Assembly: GCA_021787365.1 (NCBI GenBank)
Contig: JAJYMB010000144.1
Coordinates: forward strand, 62,001-126,000
Source: Actinomycetes bacterium
GTDB taxonomy: Bacteria; Actinomycetota; Acidimicrobiia; Acidimicrobiales; Palsa-688
DNA: 64,000 bases
Direction: 5' to 3'
Below the pieces are notes generated by a model that made no database searches, was not told where the DNA came from, and saw only the letters and a list, made by a program, of their open reading frames with translations. The translations under genes and the position numbers were made by a program. The stretch's first letter is position 1, and each line of letters begins with the position of its first letter. This document shows, one piece after another, positions 1 to 8,093 of this stretch.

Positions 1-951
1 GAGGGCCTCGCGGTTGGGGAGCTGAGCGAGCGCCCTGAACACGCCCAGGTCCCGCCAACGCACGACGTCCCCCATGGCCGGGATGGCAGCCGCGACCTTG
101 GTGGCGAGCCTGGCCTGGCGGTAGGAGCTGACGGCGCGGCAAAGCTCGAGTTGGGGGTCGCCGATGGTGGCCACTACCCGAGGAGGGGCCGTCCCGTGGG
201 CGCCGGCGAGGGCGCCAAGCCGACGGCCCAGCATTTCACGTGCTGCCTTGGCGATGACCGCCGTGCTCTCCACGTCGTCGATGTTGCGCAGGCGGACCAG
301 CAAAACGCCGTGGTCGGAGCAGGCCAAGCGCAGGAGCGACCCGCTCGGCACCTCCCACCCGACATCGAACAAGGCCTCCTCTATGGCCGCGAGGCCGTGG
401 GCCGGCGGGGGGAGGGGCGCTACGACGACGACAACGACGGGTTCGCCGTCGCGGACCAAGGACTGGTCGGCGAGCTGGTTGGCAGCCGCCTCCCTCAGTT
501 CTTCCGAGGGCGACAGGAGGTGGGCGAGCGCCTGCACCACGAGGCGCTGGGCCAAGTGGTCCTCGTAAAGCATGAGCGCGGCGTGCTCGGCCGCCTTTTC
601 GACCTCACCCAGTTCCGCGGTGCCGATCTTTTCGTCGGGGTCGATCATCCAGAGGAACCCGAGCAGGCGCTCCCGGTACCACGCCGGCGCGCACACGCGG
701 GCGAGGATGCCGAGCTCGGGGCAGGCAGGTATGCGCAACGGGCGGCGGGCCTCCAGGATGCCGAAGCTGCGGAACCAGCTCATTAGCTCCGGCGACGTCG
801 CCCTGTGGAGGATCGAGTCCCGCCGCACCGAGTCGATCGGGCCCACCTGGCACGAATAGACGACGGGGCGCTGCTCCCGGTCCTCCAACAGCGCGGCCGC
901 GCCGACCCTCACCGAAAGCTGGTCGACGAGCACCTGCAGGTCCGACGCCAC
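1..951 (-). CDS. PucR/CdaR-like transcriptional regulator (3' end beyond window)
   Basis: The reading frame is open from a GTG at 951 to the window edge (317 codons), so the C-terminus is missing. The N-terminal half reads as a sensor-like domain with several hydrophobic strands. The second half has the pattern of the GGDEF-like region of PucR/CdaR regulators, ending in a segment like SYRQARLATKV. In this family the helix-turn-helix lies at the extreme C-terminus, which here would be outside the window. The gene follows the hydroxyproline catabolic genes on the same strand with an 85-bp gap, so a role in regulating them is likely but inferred. The start is chosen from a GAGGG Shine-Dalgarno-like sequence just before GTG; no ATG lies nearby. 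Confidence 0.7.
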   Translation of the reverse strand, partial: MASDLQVLVDQLSVRVGAAALLEDREQRPVVYSCQVGPIDSVRRDSILHRATSPELMSWFRSFGILEARRPLRIPACPELGILARVCAPAWYRERLLGFLWMIDPDEKIGTAELGEVEKAAEHAALMLYEDHLAQRLVVQALAHLLSPSEELREAAANQLADQSLVRDGEPVVVVVVAPLPPPAHGLAAIEEALFDVGWEVPSGSLLRLACSDHGVLLVRLRNIDDVESTAVIAKAAREMLGRRLGALAGAHGTAPPRVVATIGDPQLELCRAVSSYRQARLATKVAAAIPAMGDVVRWRDLGVFRALAQLPNREAL

Positions 952-969
952 TAGCCCTCGCTTCTCTGG

Positions 970-987
970 TTCGGAAAGCCGAATATA
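970..987 (-). promoter_or_regulatory. AT-rich -10-like element and small inverted repeat before the PucR-like gene
   Basis: On the minus strand a TATATT hexamer (982-987) lies about 30 bp upstream of the regulator start. It touches a 5+5 bp inverted repeat, TTCGG/CCGAA (970-983). Both are unusual in this GC-rich sequence and could be an internal promoter with an autoregulatory operator. No good -35 is visible. Confidence 0.3.
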
Positions 988-1008
988 CGCCCACGGCGCC
1001 GCTCTGGG

Positions 1009-1058
1009 GCGTCAAGGCAGGGGGGACAAAGCGGCGTCAAGGCAGGGGGGACAAAGCG
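1009..1058. repeat. 25-bp tandem duplication spanning a stop codon
   Basis: Two perfect 25-bp copies (1009-1033 and 1034-1058). The distal copy holds the last codons and TGA stop of the fused dehydrogenase; the other repeats this 3' end directly downstream. It is one of several stop-codon repeats in the window. Confidence 0.9.
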
Positions 1059-4000
1059 CGGCAAGCGAGATCCGCCAAAGCCACGGGTACGGCCACCGGG
1101 CGCTTGTGGAGGTCGCCCGACTCCTCCATCGGCCGGCCCGCCAGCGCCGACACGGCCAGCTGGAGCGCCGGCCCGCAGGTCCGGCCCTGGCAATAGCCCA
1201 TGCCGCAGCGGGTGACGTTGCGCACCTCCCGGGCGGTCGCCGCGCCCGCACCTATCGCCTCCCGGACCGCACCCCACGTCACTTCCTCGCAGCGGCAAAA
1301 GACGGTCGCGTCGTCCAGCCAGCCGAGCCAGCCCTGGTACAAGGGGTAGAGGGCCTCGAGGCGCCGGCCAAAGGCCCGCGCCGCCTGTAAACGACGAGCC
1401 AGCGTCCGTCCGTCCTGGTCGGGCCGGCGGTCGGGGAGCCCGAGGTAGGAAGCTGCCGTGTGCCCGGCGAGCTCCCCCTCCAGTTCGGCGACCTCGGCCC
1501 CGGCCACGCCGGCGAGCTCGCCGGCCACGAACAGGCCCGGCACCGAGGTCTCCATGCCCCTCCCCCAGGCGGCCCGGGCCACCGGCTTGCGCTCGTCGGG
1601 GACCTCCCGGGCGCCGAGCTGTCGAGCTAGCTCGAGGCGGGGGACGAACCCGTAGGAAACGCAAAGGGAGTCGGCCTCGAGCACCTCCTCCGTACCGCTC
1701 ACGGGCCTCCAGCCGGGGCCGAGGTGAGCGAGCACGGCGCGCTCCACTTTCAAAGCGCCCTCGGCCCGCACCACGGCCCGGCCCGTGAGGAAGCGCACCC
1801 CGTGGCGGGCCAGGGCGGCGGCGTAACCGGCGGCCTCGACGAGCTTGGCCGGGTGGGCGAGGAGGGCCGGCACGGCCCGGGGACCCGAGCGCGCCGGGGC
1901 GGCCTCGACCGCGGTCACCCTCGCGCCCGCGTCCGCCAGGGCTGCCGCCACCGGCAAGAGGAACGGGCCCGTGCCGGCAACCACCACCCTCCCCCCGGCC
2001 AGGAGGCCTTGGGACTTGAGCAGTGCCTGGGCGGCGCCGGCGGTGAGCACGCCAGGGAGTTCCCAGCCGGGGAAGGGGAGCGTGAGCTCAGACGCCCCCG
2101 TCGCCAGGACTAGGGCGCGCGAGCGGACCGTGCCGGCCCCTCCCTGGTGCTGGGGCACCAAACGGAGCAGGTAGCCGTCAGCGTCGTTGGAGGCCGACCA
2201 CACTTCTGACCCGAGCAACAGCTCGACCGAGGGGTTGGCCACCAGCGGGTGCCAGCGGGCGGGCAGGTGGTGGCCGGCGGGCGGCCGAGCCGGCTGCGCG
2301 CCGTCCGGGCCCGGCGCCCCCGTCCCCTCGGTGAGCGGCTGGCGGAAGAACTGGCCCCCGAGCCTCGGCCCCGAGTCCACCAGCACCACACGGGCGCCCC
2401 GCGAAGCCGCCGCAATAGCGGCTGCCATACCCGCTGGGCCCGCGCCCAAGACGGCCAGGTCGGCCTCCACGGAGGCGCCGGCGTGGGCCCGCGCTTCTTC
2501 GTCCGGCGCCCCGACCGAGCGCGAGCTCCTCACCTCGCAGCCTTCTTGCAGGACCTCCAGGCAGGCGCGCACCGCCTTGTGCCCGTCCAGGTCGACCAGG
2601 CAATCGAAGCAGTTGCCGATCCCGCAAAACAGCCCCCGGCGCCGGCCCTGGCCCCGGGTCGCCCGCCAGGAGCTCTCCCCGTTGAAAAGGAGGGCGCCGG
2701 CCAGGGTCGTCCCGTAGGGCGCGACGAGGGGACGGCCGTCGTAGGAGAAATGGACGAGGCCCGTGCCGGGAACGCCCGGCCCGCCGGGGAAGGCGGCCTG
2801 GCGCGCCCGGTCCGCCCCTTTCCCCTCCAACTGGGCGCGACCTGCTGTAGCGGGGGCAGCCGGCGTCGCTACAGGCCCACCTTTTGCACCCGGAAGGCGA
2901 GGACGCACCGAGAAAGGCTGCGCCGGCGCGTCGGCCGCCAGCGCGTCGGGGCCGGTGAACCTTCCCGGCGAGAACGGCGCCAGGTCCAAGGGAGGCTCGC
3001 GGCCAAGGACGAGGCACTCCACCAGTTCGGCCGTCACCTGCGAGAGCAGGATCCCGGCCCCCTCGTGGCCGGTGGCGTGGAGCAGGTTGGGGACGGCCAG
3101 GTCAGCGCCGATGACGGGCAGGCAGTCCGGTGTGGCCGGCCGCAACCCCGCGTACGCGCGCATCAAGCGGGCGCCGGCGAGGCCGGGCACGAGCGCCACC
3201 GCCTGGCGGGCTACCTCCTCGACGGCGCCGGCATCGACCTGGCCGGCAAAGCCCACGAACTCCCGCGAACTGCCGATCAACATGGTGCCGGCCGGCGTCG
3301 ACTCCACGACGGCAGCGCAGGCCCGCCCGATGGCCTCCTCGTGGATGGAACCGAGGTACCCGGCTTCGTACACCTTGTGGCGCACGAACTCCGTCAGAGG
3401 TTCGGTCACGAGCACGTGGCCCTTCCTCGGCTGGACCGGCACGCAACCGCCGGCCAGGGCCGCCAGCCTGCCCGCCCAGGCGCCGGCAGCGTTCACCACC
3501 CAGCTACCCACCGAAATAGCACCGAGGCTGGTCGAAAGCTCGGCGATAGCGCCGCCGGCACCATGGCGCGCGCCCGTGACCTCGGCACCGCGAACGATCG
3601 TCCCCCCGTGCTCCACCAGCTTTCGCGCCTGCCACGCCACCACGAGCATCGGCTGCACCTGGCGGTCCTCGGGGTAGAAGGCCCCGCCGGCCAGCTCACG
3701 CGAGAGGGCGGGCTCGACGCCGGGCAGCTCTCCCCCCGAGAGCATCTCGACGGAGACGCCCTGAGCTCGGTGCGCGTCCGCCAGCGACCGCAACGCCGCC
3801 AGCCCCGGTCCGTCCCAGGCCACGACCAAGCCCCCCTTTTCCACCCACTCGATGCTCCGACCTGCATCCTCCGCGAGCTGGCGCCAGAGCTCGAGGCTCC
3901 GCATGGCGAGGGCGAGCTCCGGGCCTGGCAGCTTGTCGGAGACGAGCAGGTTGCCCTCGCCCGCCGACGAGGCGCCCGCCGCCGGCCCCGACCGCTCGAG

Positions 4001-4117
4001 CACGCAAACCTCGAGGCCTGCTGCCGCCAGGCTGGCCGCCACGGCCGTGCCGACGATGCCGGCGCCGACCACGACCACGTCGCAGGCCTTCGGCAGGGGC
4101 GCCGAAGCCGCCGTCAC
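1037..4117 (-). CDS. Single-chain D-hydroxyproline dehydrogenase (LhpB-LhpF-LhpE-type fusion)
   Basis: Predicted to oxidise cis-4-hydroxy-D-proline to 1-pyrroline-4-hydroxy-2-carboxylate. The 1026-residue protein joins what are usually three subunits. Residues 1 to about 395 are a DAO-type FAD amine oxidase with GAGIVG at 18-23. After a Pro/Ala-rich linker comes a [2Fe-2S] domain near residue 495 with the spacing C-x4-C-x2-C plus a later Cys. From about 545 to the end is an NAD/FAD-type oxidoreductase with GAGPAG, a second nucleotide-binding GTGPF motif, and a BFD-like cluster site (Cys941, 943, 971, 976). The GTG start overlaps the epimerase stop by 4 bp (GTGA). The frame stays open upstream to 4906, but that part is a shadow of the epimerase. 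Related sarcosine/octopine-type oxidases share these domains, so the substrate rests on the neighbouring genes. Confidence 0.85.
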   Translation of the reverse strand: MTAASAPLPKACDVVVVGAGIVGTAVAASLAAAGLEVCVLERSGPAAGASSAGEGNLLVSDKLPGPELALAMRSLELWRQLAEDAGRSIEWVEKGGLVVAWDGPGLAALRSLADAHRAQGVSVEMLSGGELPGVEPALSRELAGGAFYPEDRQVQPMLVVAWQARKLVEHGGTIVRGAEVTGARHGAGGAIAELSTSLGAISVGSWVVNAAGAWAGRLAALAGGCVPVQPRKGHVLVTEPLTEFVRHKVYEAGYLGSIHEEAIGRACAAVVESTPAGTMLIGSSREFVGFAGQVDAGAVEEVARQAVALVPGLAGARLMRAYAGLRPATPDCLPVIGADLAVPNLLHATGHEGAGILLSQVTAELVECLVLGREPPLDLAPFSPGRFTGPDALAADAPAQPFSVRPRLPGAKGGPVATPAAPATAGRAQLEGKGADRARQAAFPGGPGVPGTGLVHFSYDGRPLVAPYGTTLAGALLFNGESSWRATRGQGRRRGLFCGIGNCFDCLVDLDGHKAVRACLEVLQEGCEVRSSRSVGAPDEEARAHAGASVEADLAVLGAGPAGMAAAIAAASRGARVVLVDSGPRLGGQFFRQPLTEGTGAPGPDGAQPARPPAGHHLPARWHPLVANPSVELLLGSEVWSASNDADGYLLRLVPQHQGGAGTVRSRALVLATGASELTLPFPGWELPGVLTAGAAQALLKSQGLLAGGRVVVAGTGPFLLPVAAALADAGARVTAVEAAPARSGPRAVPALLAHPAKLVEAAGYAAALARHGVRFLTGRAVVRAEGALKVERAVLAHLGPGWRPVSGTEEVLEADSLCVSYGFVPRLELARQLGAREVPDERKPVARAAWGRGMETSVPGLFVAGELAGVAGAEVAELEGELAGHTAASYLGLPDRRPDQDGRTLARRLQAARAFGRRLEALYPLYQGWLGWLDDATVFCRCEEVTWGAVREAIGAGAATAREVRNVTRCGMGYCQGRTCGPALQLAVSALAGRPMEESGDLHKRPVAVPVALADLACRALSPLP

Positions 4118-5163
4118 TGCCCGAACGCGCAGTCGCTGCAGATGACGCCGGCGGAGCCCCGCCCGAGCAGGAAGCCGGCGGGGAAGGGGTCGTCGGGGTC
4201 GAGCAGGTAACTGGACATCCCCGTCACCCAGGCCCTCCCGCGCACGGTGGGGACCACCGCGTCGAAGCTCCCAACTTTGGTCTTCGCCACGAGACGGCCC
4301 AAAAAGCGCGTCCCGAGCACCGATGCGTGCACGTAGTCCTCGTCGAGTCCGAGCTCCCCGCGTGCGTGGAGCTGGGCCATGCGCGCCGACGTGCCGGTCC
4401 CACAGGGGGAGCGGTCGAGCCAGCCCGGGTGGATGGCGACGGCGGCACGGCCGGAGACCTCGGTGTCGCCCGGCTCGGTCAGGACCACGTGGTGGCAGGT
4501 GCCGACGCTCACCTGCTCGGGGTGGGAGAAGCTGAGCTGGCTGTTGACGGCGTCCATGATGGCGAGGCCCGCCTTCACGAGCTCGTCGTGGGCCGCGGGG
4601 GTGACGCTGAGGCCGACCGAGGCCGCCGGCACCAAGGCGTAGAAGTTCCCGCCCCAGGCCAGGTCGAGGGTGACCTCCCCCAGGCCGGGCACCTCGACCG
4701 TGGCGCCGGCAAGGTGGAGGTAGGAGGCGACGTTTCTGATGGTGACGGCCTTGGCCCGGCCGTCTTCGACCTCGACCGACGCCTCGACCAGGCCCGCGGG
4801 GGTGTCGAGGCGCACCACCGTCACGGGCTCCTTCACCGGCACCATGCCGGTCTCGACGAGCACGGTCGCGGTGCCCATCGTGCCGTGGCCGCACATGGGC
4901 AGGCACCCCGACACCTCGATGAAGACCACCCCGAAGTCGGCATCGGGCCTGGTGGGCTGCTGGAGGATGGACCCCGACATGGCGGAGTGGCCGCGGGGCT
5001 CGTACATGAGGAGGGTGCGCAGGTCGTCGCGCTCGTTCATGAGGTAGAGCCGGCGGGCGTCCATCGTGCCCCCCGGGAGCTCGCCGACCCCGGAGGTGAC
5101 GACGCGCGTCGGCATCCCCTCGGTGTGGCTGTCGACCGCGTTTATGACGAGGCGGGAACGCAT
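4114..5163 (-). CDS. lhpA: 4-hydroxyproline 2-epimerase (proline racemase family)
   Basis: Interconverts trans-4-hydroxy-L-proline and cis-4-hydroxy-D-proline, the first step of bacterial hydroxyproline catabolism. The 349-residue protein has both catalytic cysteines of the family: MCGHGTMG near residue 90 and SPCGTGTSA near residue 252. The N-terminal DSHTEGMPTRVV block is also typical. A Cys/Cys pair fits proline racemase and hydroxyproline epimerase; some relatives (dehydratases) have a Thr in place of the second Cys. Its ATG overlaps the upstream gene by 1 nt (TGATG) and its stop overlaps the fused dehydrogenase, so the three genes form one translationally coupled operon. I cannot separate proline from hydroxyproline specificity by residues alone; the context favours hydroxyproline. 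Confidence 0.88.
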   Translation of the reverse strand: MRSRLVINAVDSHTEGMPTRVVTSGVGELPGGTMDARRLYLMNERDDLRTLLMYEPRGHSAMSGSILQQPTRPDADFGVVFIEVSGCLPMCGHGTMGTATVLVETGMVPVKEPVTVVRLDTPAGLVEASVEVEDGRAKAVTIRNVASYLHLAGATVEVPGLGEVTLDLAWGGNFYALVPAASVGLSVTPAAHDELVKAGLAIMDAVNSQLSFSHPEQVSVGTCHHVVLTEPGDTEVSGRAAVAIHPGWLDRSPCGTGTSARMAQLHARGELGLDEDYVHASVLGTRFLGRLVAKTKVGSFDAVVPTVRGRAWVTGMSSYLLDPDDPFPAGFLLGRGSAGVICSDCAFGQ

Positions 5164-6056
5164 CAGCGGGCGCTAGACACGAAACGGCGGACCGCTGCCC
5201 GGACCTCTTCGGCCTGCTCGGGGGGCAGGGCCAACCGAGGGAGGCGGACGGGGCCGCCGTACCAGCCCGCTTCCTCTTGGGCCAGCTTCACCGCCTGCAC
5301 GAAGCGGGGGTCGGCGTCCCAGCGCAGGACCGGCAGGAAGGCCGTGTAGAGCTCGAGGGCCTCGGGCCACCGTCCCGCCGCACAGAGGTTGAACAGCCGG
5401 ACCGACTGGGCGGGGAAGGCGTTGGCGAAGCCGGCGATCCACCCCGTCGCCCCCATCAGCACCGCCTCGGCCAAGGTGTCGTCGCAGCCGCAGATGACCT
5501 CGAGGCGGGCTGCCGCCTGGCGGATGGCTGCCACACGGCGGACGTCCTGGGAAAACTCCTTCACCGCTACGACCGCCTCGACCTCGCCCGCCACCCGGGC
5601 GAGCAGTGCCGGCGTGAGGTCCACCCTCGTCGAGTAGGGGTTGTTGTAAGCGATGATGGGGAGGCCCGCCCGGGCCACCTCGGCGAAGTGGGCGACCACT
5701 TCCTCGGACGTCGGGGCGTGGGCGGTCGGGGGGAGGCACATTACGGCCCGGCAGCCCGTCTCCCCGGCGTGCTCGGCCCAGCGCCGGGCCTCGGGGCCGG
5801 ACTTGCCCGAGACACCGGGGACCACCTCGACGCCCTGGCCGGCCGCGTCCTTGGCGGCCTTCACGACCGCCGCGCGTTCGTCCTCGGAGAGGGCTTCGTA
5901 CTCGCCGAGCGAGCCGACGGGGACAAGTCCGGCGACGCCGGCGCCGGCGAGGCGCTCGCAGTGGGCCTGGAAGGCGTCGAGGTCGAGCGCGCCGGCGCTG
6001 TCGAAAAGCGTCGCAACCGCAACGTAGACACCGCTAAAACGGGGGGGCTGGCTCAT
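5163..6056 (-). CDS. DapA-superfamily lyase, probable 4-hydroxy-pyrroline-2-carboxylate deaminase
   Basis: A 297-residue (beta/alpha)8 protein of the dihydrodipicolinate synthase/N-acetylneuraminate lyase family. The Schiff-base lysine is in VAVKEFSQ (about residue 165) and the active-site tyrosine in AYNNPYS (about 137). The usual GTTGE loop is GSLGE. In hydroxyproline clusters this family converts 1-pyrroline-4-hydroxy-2-carboxylate to alpha-ketoglutarate semialdehyde, and coupling to the epimerase through TGATG supports that role. A DapA homologue acts as 2-keto-3-deoxy-L-fuconate aldolase in some fucose pathways, and a fucose operon lies just upstream, so that is the main alternative. No alpha-ketoglutarate semialdehyde dehydrogenase is in the window. 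Confidence 0.75.
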   Translation of the reverse strand: MSQPPRFSGVYVAVATLFDSAGALDLDAFQAHCERLAGAGVAGLVPVGSLGEYEALSEDERAAVVKAAKDAAGQGVEVVPGVSGKSGPEARRWAEHAGETGCRAVMCLPPTAHAPTSEEVVAHFAEVARAGLPIIAYNNPYSTRVDLTPALLARVAGEVEAVVAVKEFSQDVRRVAAIRQAAARLEVICGCDDTLAEAVLMGATGWIAGFANAFPAQSVRLFNLCAAGRWPEALELYTAFLPVLRWDADPRFVQAVKLAQEEAGWYGGPVRLPRLALPPEQAEEVRAAVRRFVSSAR

Positions 6057-6064
6057 CTCGCCTC

Positions 6065-6070
6065 ACGCTA
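6065..6070 (-). promoter_or_regulatory. -10-like TAGCGT before the hydroxyproline operon
   Basis: TAGCGT on the minus strand ends 8 nt before the ATG of the DapA-family gene, matching the -10-to-start spacing seen before many genes here. It would let the hydroxyproline genes be transcribed apart from the fucose genes upstream. Confidence 0.4.
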
Positions 6071-6133
6071 GGCCTCCGGCGAACTGGGCGCCGAGGGACA
6101 GCCCTCCAACGCAAGGCTGGGCGGTTACGACAT

Positions 6134-6174
6134 CTGTCAAGACCGGTGGCCGTTCCTGTCAAGACCGGTGGCCG
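6134..6174. repeat. 22-bp period tandem duplication spanning a stop codon
   Basis: A 19-bp sequence occurs at 6134-6152 and 6156-6174 (period 22). The aldo/keto reductase stop codon (6137-6139) lies in the downstream copy, so the last residues ATGLDRNGHRS come from reading the repeat in two frames. Confidence 0.9.
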
Positions 6175-7183
6175 GCGCCGAGACCGGCCGCTCCTCGGAC
6201 GAGCCTCGACGCGGGCCGCTGGCGGTGGACGCCGCTTCGAGGGCAGCCCACGCGTCTTCGGAGACCCCGGCGCCCAAGTAGGCGGCACTGGTGCGGGCCT
6301 GGGCCGCAGTGCGCATGCCCGCGACCACGCTCGCGACCGCTGGGTGGCGGAGGGGGAAGCAGACGGCCGCCTGAGGCAAGGTGTTACCGTGCTCCTGGCA
6401 GGCAGCCGCCAACGCTCGCGCTTTCGCGAGCACGTCTTCGGGCGCCGGCTCGTAGTTCCACATGGCGCCGTCGGCTGGCCATGGGCGTGCCAGGATCCCC
6501 GAGTTGAACGGTGCCGCCGCGACCACAGACACGTTGCGCCGCTCGCACTCCTCGAGCAGGGGCTCGCCCGAACGGTCGAGCAGAGTCCACCGCCCCGCCA
6601 GCATCACGACGTCCGCGTCGGCCTCCTGCACGATCCGCAGGAGCGGCTGCCAGTAGTTCATGCCTGCGCCCACCGCACCGACCACTCCCTCGTCGCGCAG
6701 CTGGCAGAGCGCCGGTATGGACTCTCGTATGGCTTGGTCGAGGTGGGCGTCAGGGTCGTGCACGTACACGATGTCGACCCTGTCCAGCCCGAGGCGGGTG
6801 AGGCTGGCCTCGAGGCTCCGCCGCACACCGTCGCCCGAATAGTCGAGCTGCCGGGTCAAGTCGTCGGGCACGGCGAAGCCGGCCACGTCGAGGTCCGAAC
6901 CGGTGGGGGCAGGGTTTTCGACGAGCAGCCGCCCGACCTTGGTCGACACGACGAACTCGTCGCGAGGGTGCCGGCCAAGGGCTGCCCCCAGCCGGCGCTC
7001 GGAGAGCCCGAGGCCGTAGTGAGGAGCGGTGTCGAAGTACCGGACCCCCTCTTGCCAGGCCGCGTCCACCGCCGCCGCGGCCGTCTCGTCGTCCACCGGG
7101 GCGTACAGGTTGCCGATCTGCGCCGCACCGAAGCCGAGCTCGGTGACCTCGACGTCAGTGCTGCCGAGCTTGCGGGTGTTCAA
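6137..7183 (-). CDS. Aldo/keto reductase, probable L-fucose (D-threo-aldose) 1-dehydrogenase
   Basis: Predicted to oxidise L-fucose or a similar aldose to its lactone, step one of the oxidative fucose route. The 348-residue protein has the AKR tetrad: Asp51 and Tyr56 in FDTAPHYG, Lys82 in STKVG and His142 in YVHDPD. The opening GFGAAQIGNLY and the GLGLSERRLG block resemble fucose/threo-aldose dehydrogenases. The start is TTG at 7183, chosen because it overlaps the amidohydrolase stop (TTGA) and has AAGGAGG five bases upstream. It is the last gene of a three-gene operon with fuconate dehydratase and the lactonase. The C-terminal tail is probably a by-product of the local duplication. Confidence 0.78.
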   Translation of the reverse strand: MNTRKLGSTDVEVTELGFGAAQIGNLYAPVDDETAAAAVDAAWQEGVRYFDTAPHYGLGLSERRLGAALGRHPRDEFVVSTKVGRLLVENPAPTGSDLDVAGFAVPDDLTRQLDYSGDGVRRSLEASLTRLGLDRVDIVYVHDPDAHLDQAIRESIPALCQLRDEGVVGAVGAGMNYWQPLLRIVQEADADVVMLAGRWTLLDRSGEPLLEECERRNVSVVAAAPFNSGILARPWPADGAMWNYEPAPEDVLAKARALAAACQEHGNTLPQAAVCFPLRHPAVASVVAGMRTAAQARTSAAYLGAGVSEDAWAALEAASTASGPRRGSSEERPVSAPATGLDRNGHRS

Positions 7184-8031
7184 AAGGCCTCCTTTTCGAG
7201 CTGGTACCAGCGCTCCGCGGTCGCGCCGAAGACAGCTTCGCGCTCGGCCGCACCGAGGTCCGAAGTGAGCTCGAGCGCTGCCGAAAACCACTTTTCGTAG
7301 CCGCCGGCTAGCAGGCACACGGGCCAGTCCGAGCCCCACATGGCCCGCTCCGGCCCGAAGCACTCCAACACGGCCTCCACATAGGGGCGCAGGTCGTCGG
7401 TCCTCCAGTTGGCGTGGTCGGCCTCGGTGACCAGGCCCGACAGCTTGACCGCGACGTTCCGCAGGCGGCCGAGGGCGCCGATGTGCTCCCGCCAAGGCGC
7501 AAGGCCCCCGCTCGCGATGGGCGGCTTGCCGGCGTGGTCGAGCACGAAACGGACGTCGCCGAGCGCGGCCACCGCGTCGACCACCGCCGGCAACTGGTGG
7601 TGCTTCACCACGAAGTCGTAGGCCAGGCCCGCCTCCCCGACAGCGGCCAGGCCCCGGCGCACATCGGGCCGGCTGAGCCAGCGCGGGTCGGGTTCGTCTT
7701 GGACCTGGTGGCGGACGCCGACCAGCCAGCGGCCCCCGGGGCCCTCGCGCAAAGAGGCGAGCGCGTCGGCGGCCCGGGGCGAGCAGAGGTCCACCCACCC
7801 GACGACGCCCGCCACTTCTGGTGCCTCCTCGGCCAGGGCCAAGAGCTCCGGCGTCTCCTCGGCGACGCAGACCGTCTGGACGACGACCGTGCGCTCGATG
7901 GAGGCCGCGCCCAGGTGCGGCCGCAGGTCGTCGAGCGAGAAGGAGCGCCTGAGCGGCGCCAGGCCCTCCGTCCAGGGCTGGTCCCTCGCCCTCAGGTCCC
8001 ACACGTGGTGATGGGCGTCGACTGTGCCCAT
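7180..8031 (-). CDS. Amidohydrolase-2 family lactonase (probable L-fuconolactonase)
   Basis: Predicted metal-dependent hydrolase opening L-fucono-lactone to L-fuconate. It is 283 residues, a normal length for the family. The N-terminal VDAHHHVWDL supplies the metal-binding histidines. VLDHAGKPP and MWGSDWPVCL are typical of the amidohydrolase-2 group that includes fuconolactonase and 2-pyrone-4,6-dicarboxylate lactonase. The start is taken as ATG 8031 (an in-frame TTG lies at 8034). No Shine-Dalgarno is visible; the upstream sequence is a 14-bp tandem repeat whose units may carry ribosomes in from fuconate dehydratase. Its stop overlaps the aldo/keto reductase start. Confidence 0.8.
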   Translation of the reverse strand: MGTVDAHHHVWDLRARDQPWTEGLAPLRRSFSLDDLRPHLGAASIERTVVVQTVCVAEETPELLALAEEAPEVAGVVGWVDLCSPRAADALASLREGPGGRWLVGVRHQVQDEPDPRWLSRPDVRRGLAAVGEAGLAYDFVVKHHQLPAVVDAVAALGDVRFVLDHAGKPPIASGGLAPWREHIGALGRLRNVAVKLSGLVTEADHANWRTDDLRPYVEAVLECFGPERAMWGSDWPVCLLAGGYEKWFSAALELTSDLGAAEREAVFGATAERWYQLEKEAF

Positions 8032-8093
8032 CAAAAGGGGCCCATCAAAAGGGGCCCATCAAAAGGGGCCCATCAAAAGGGGGCCCATCAAGG
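8027..8093. repeat. 14-bp tandem array (4 full units plus a partial) forming a chain of mini-ORFs
   Basis: Units at 8027-8040, 8041-8054, 8055-8068 and 8069-8083 (one extra G), then a partial unit at 8084-8093. Read on the minus strand each unit carries TTTTGATGGG, so every ATG is overlapped by a preceding TGA. Fuconate dehydratase stops in the partial unit, and the lactonase ATG (8031) lies in the last unit. The ORFs between them encode MGPLLMGPF, MGPF and MGPF, each ending at a TGATG that starts the next. Confidence 0.9.

Noticed and set aside
2249-4210. 653-codon plus-strand open frame opposite the fused dehydrogenase
   Set aside because: It is antisense to a well-supported gene, has no recognisable domain, and its composition (Arg/Gly/His-rich) is that expected from reading a GC-rich gene backwards.
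4118-4906. Upstream extension of the dehydrogenase frame (263 codons)
   Set aside because: It runs through the epimerase in another frame and shows no protein similarity; the GTGA overlap at 4117 gives a better start.
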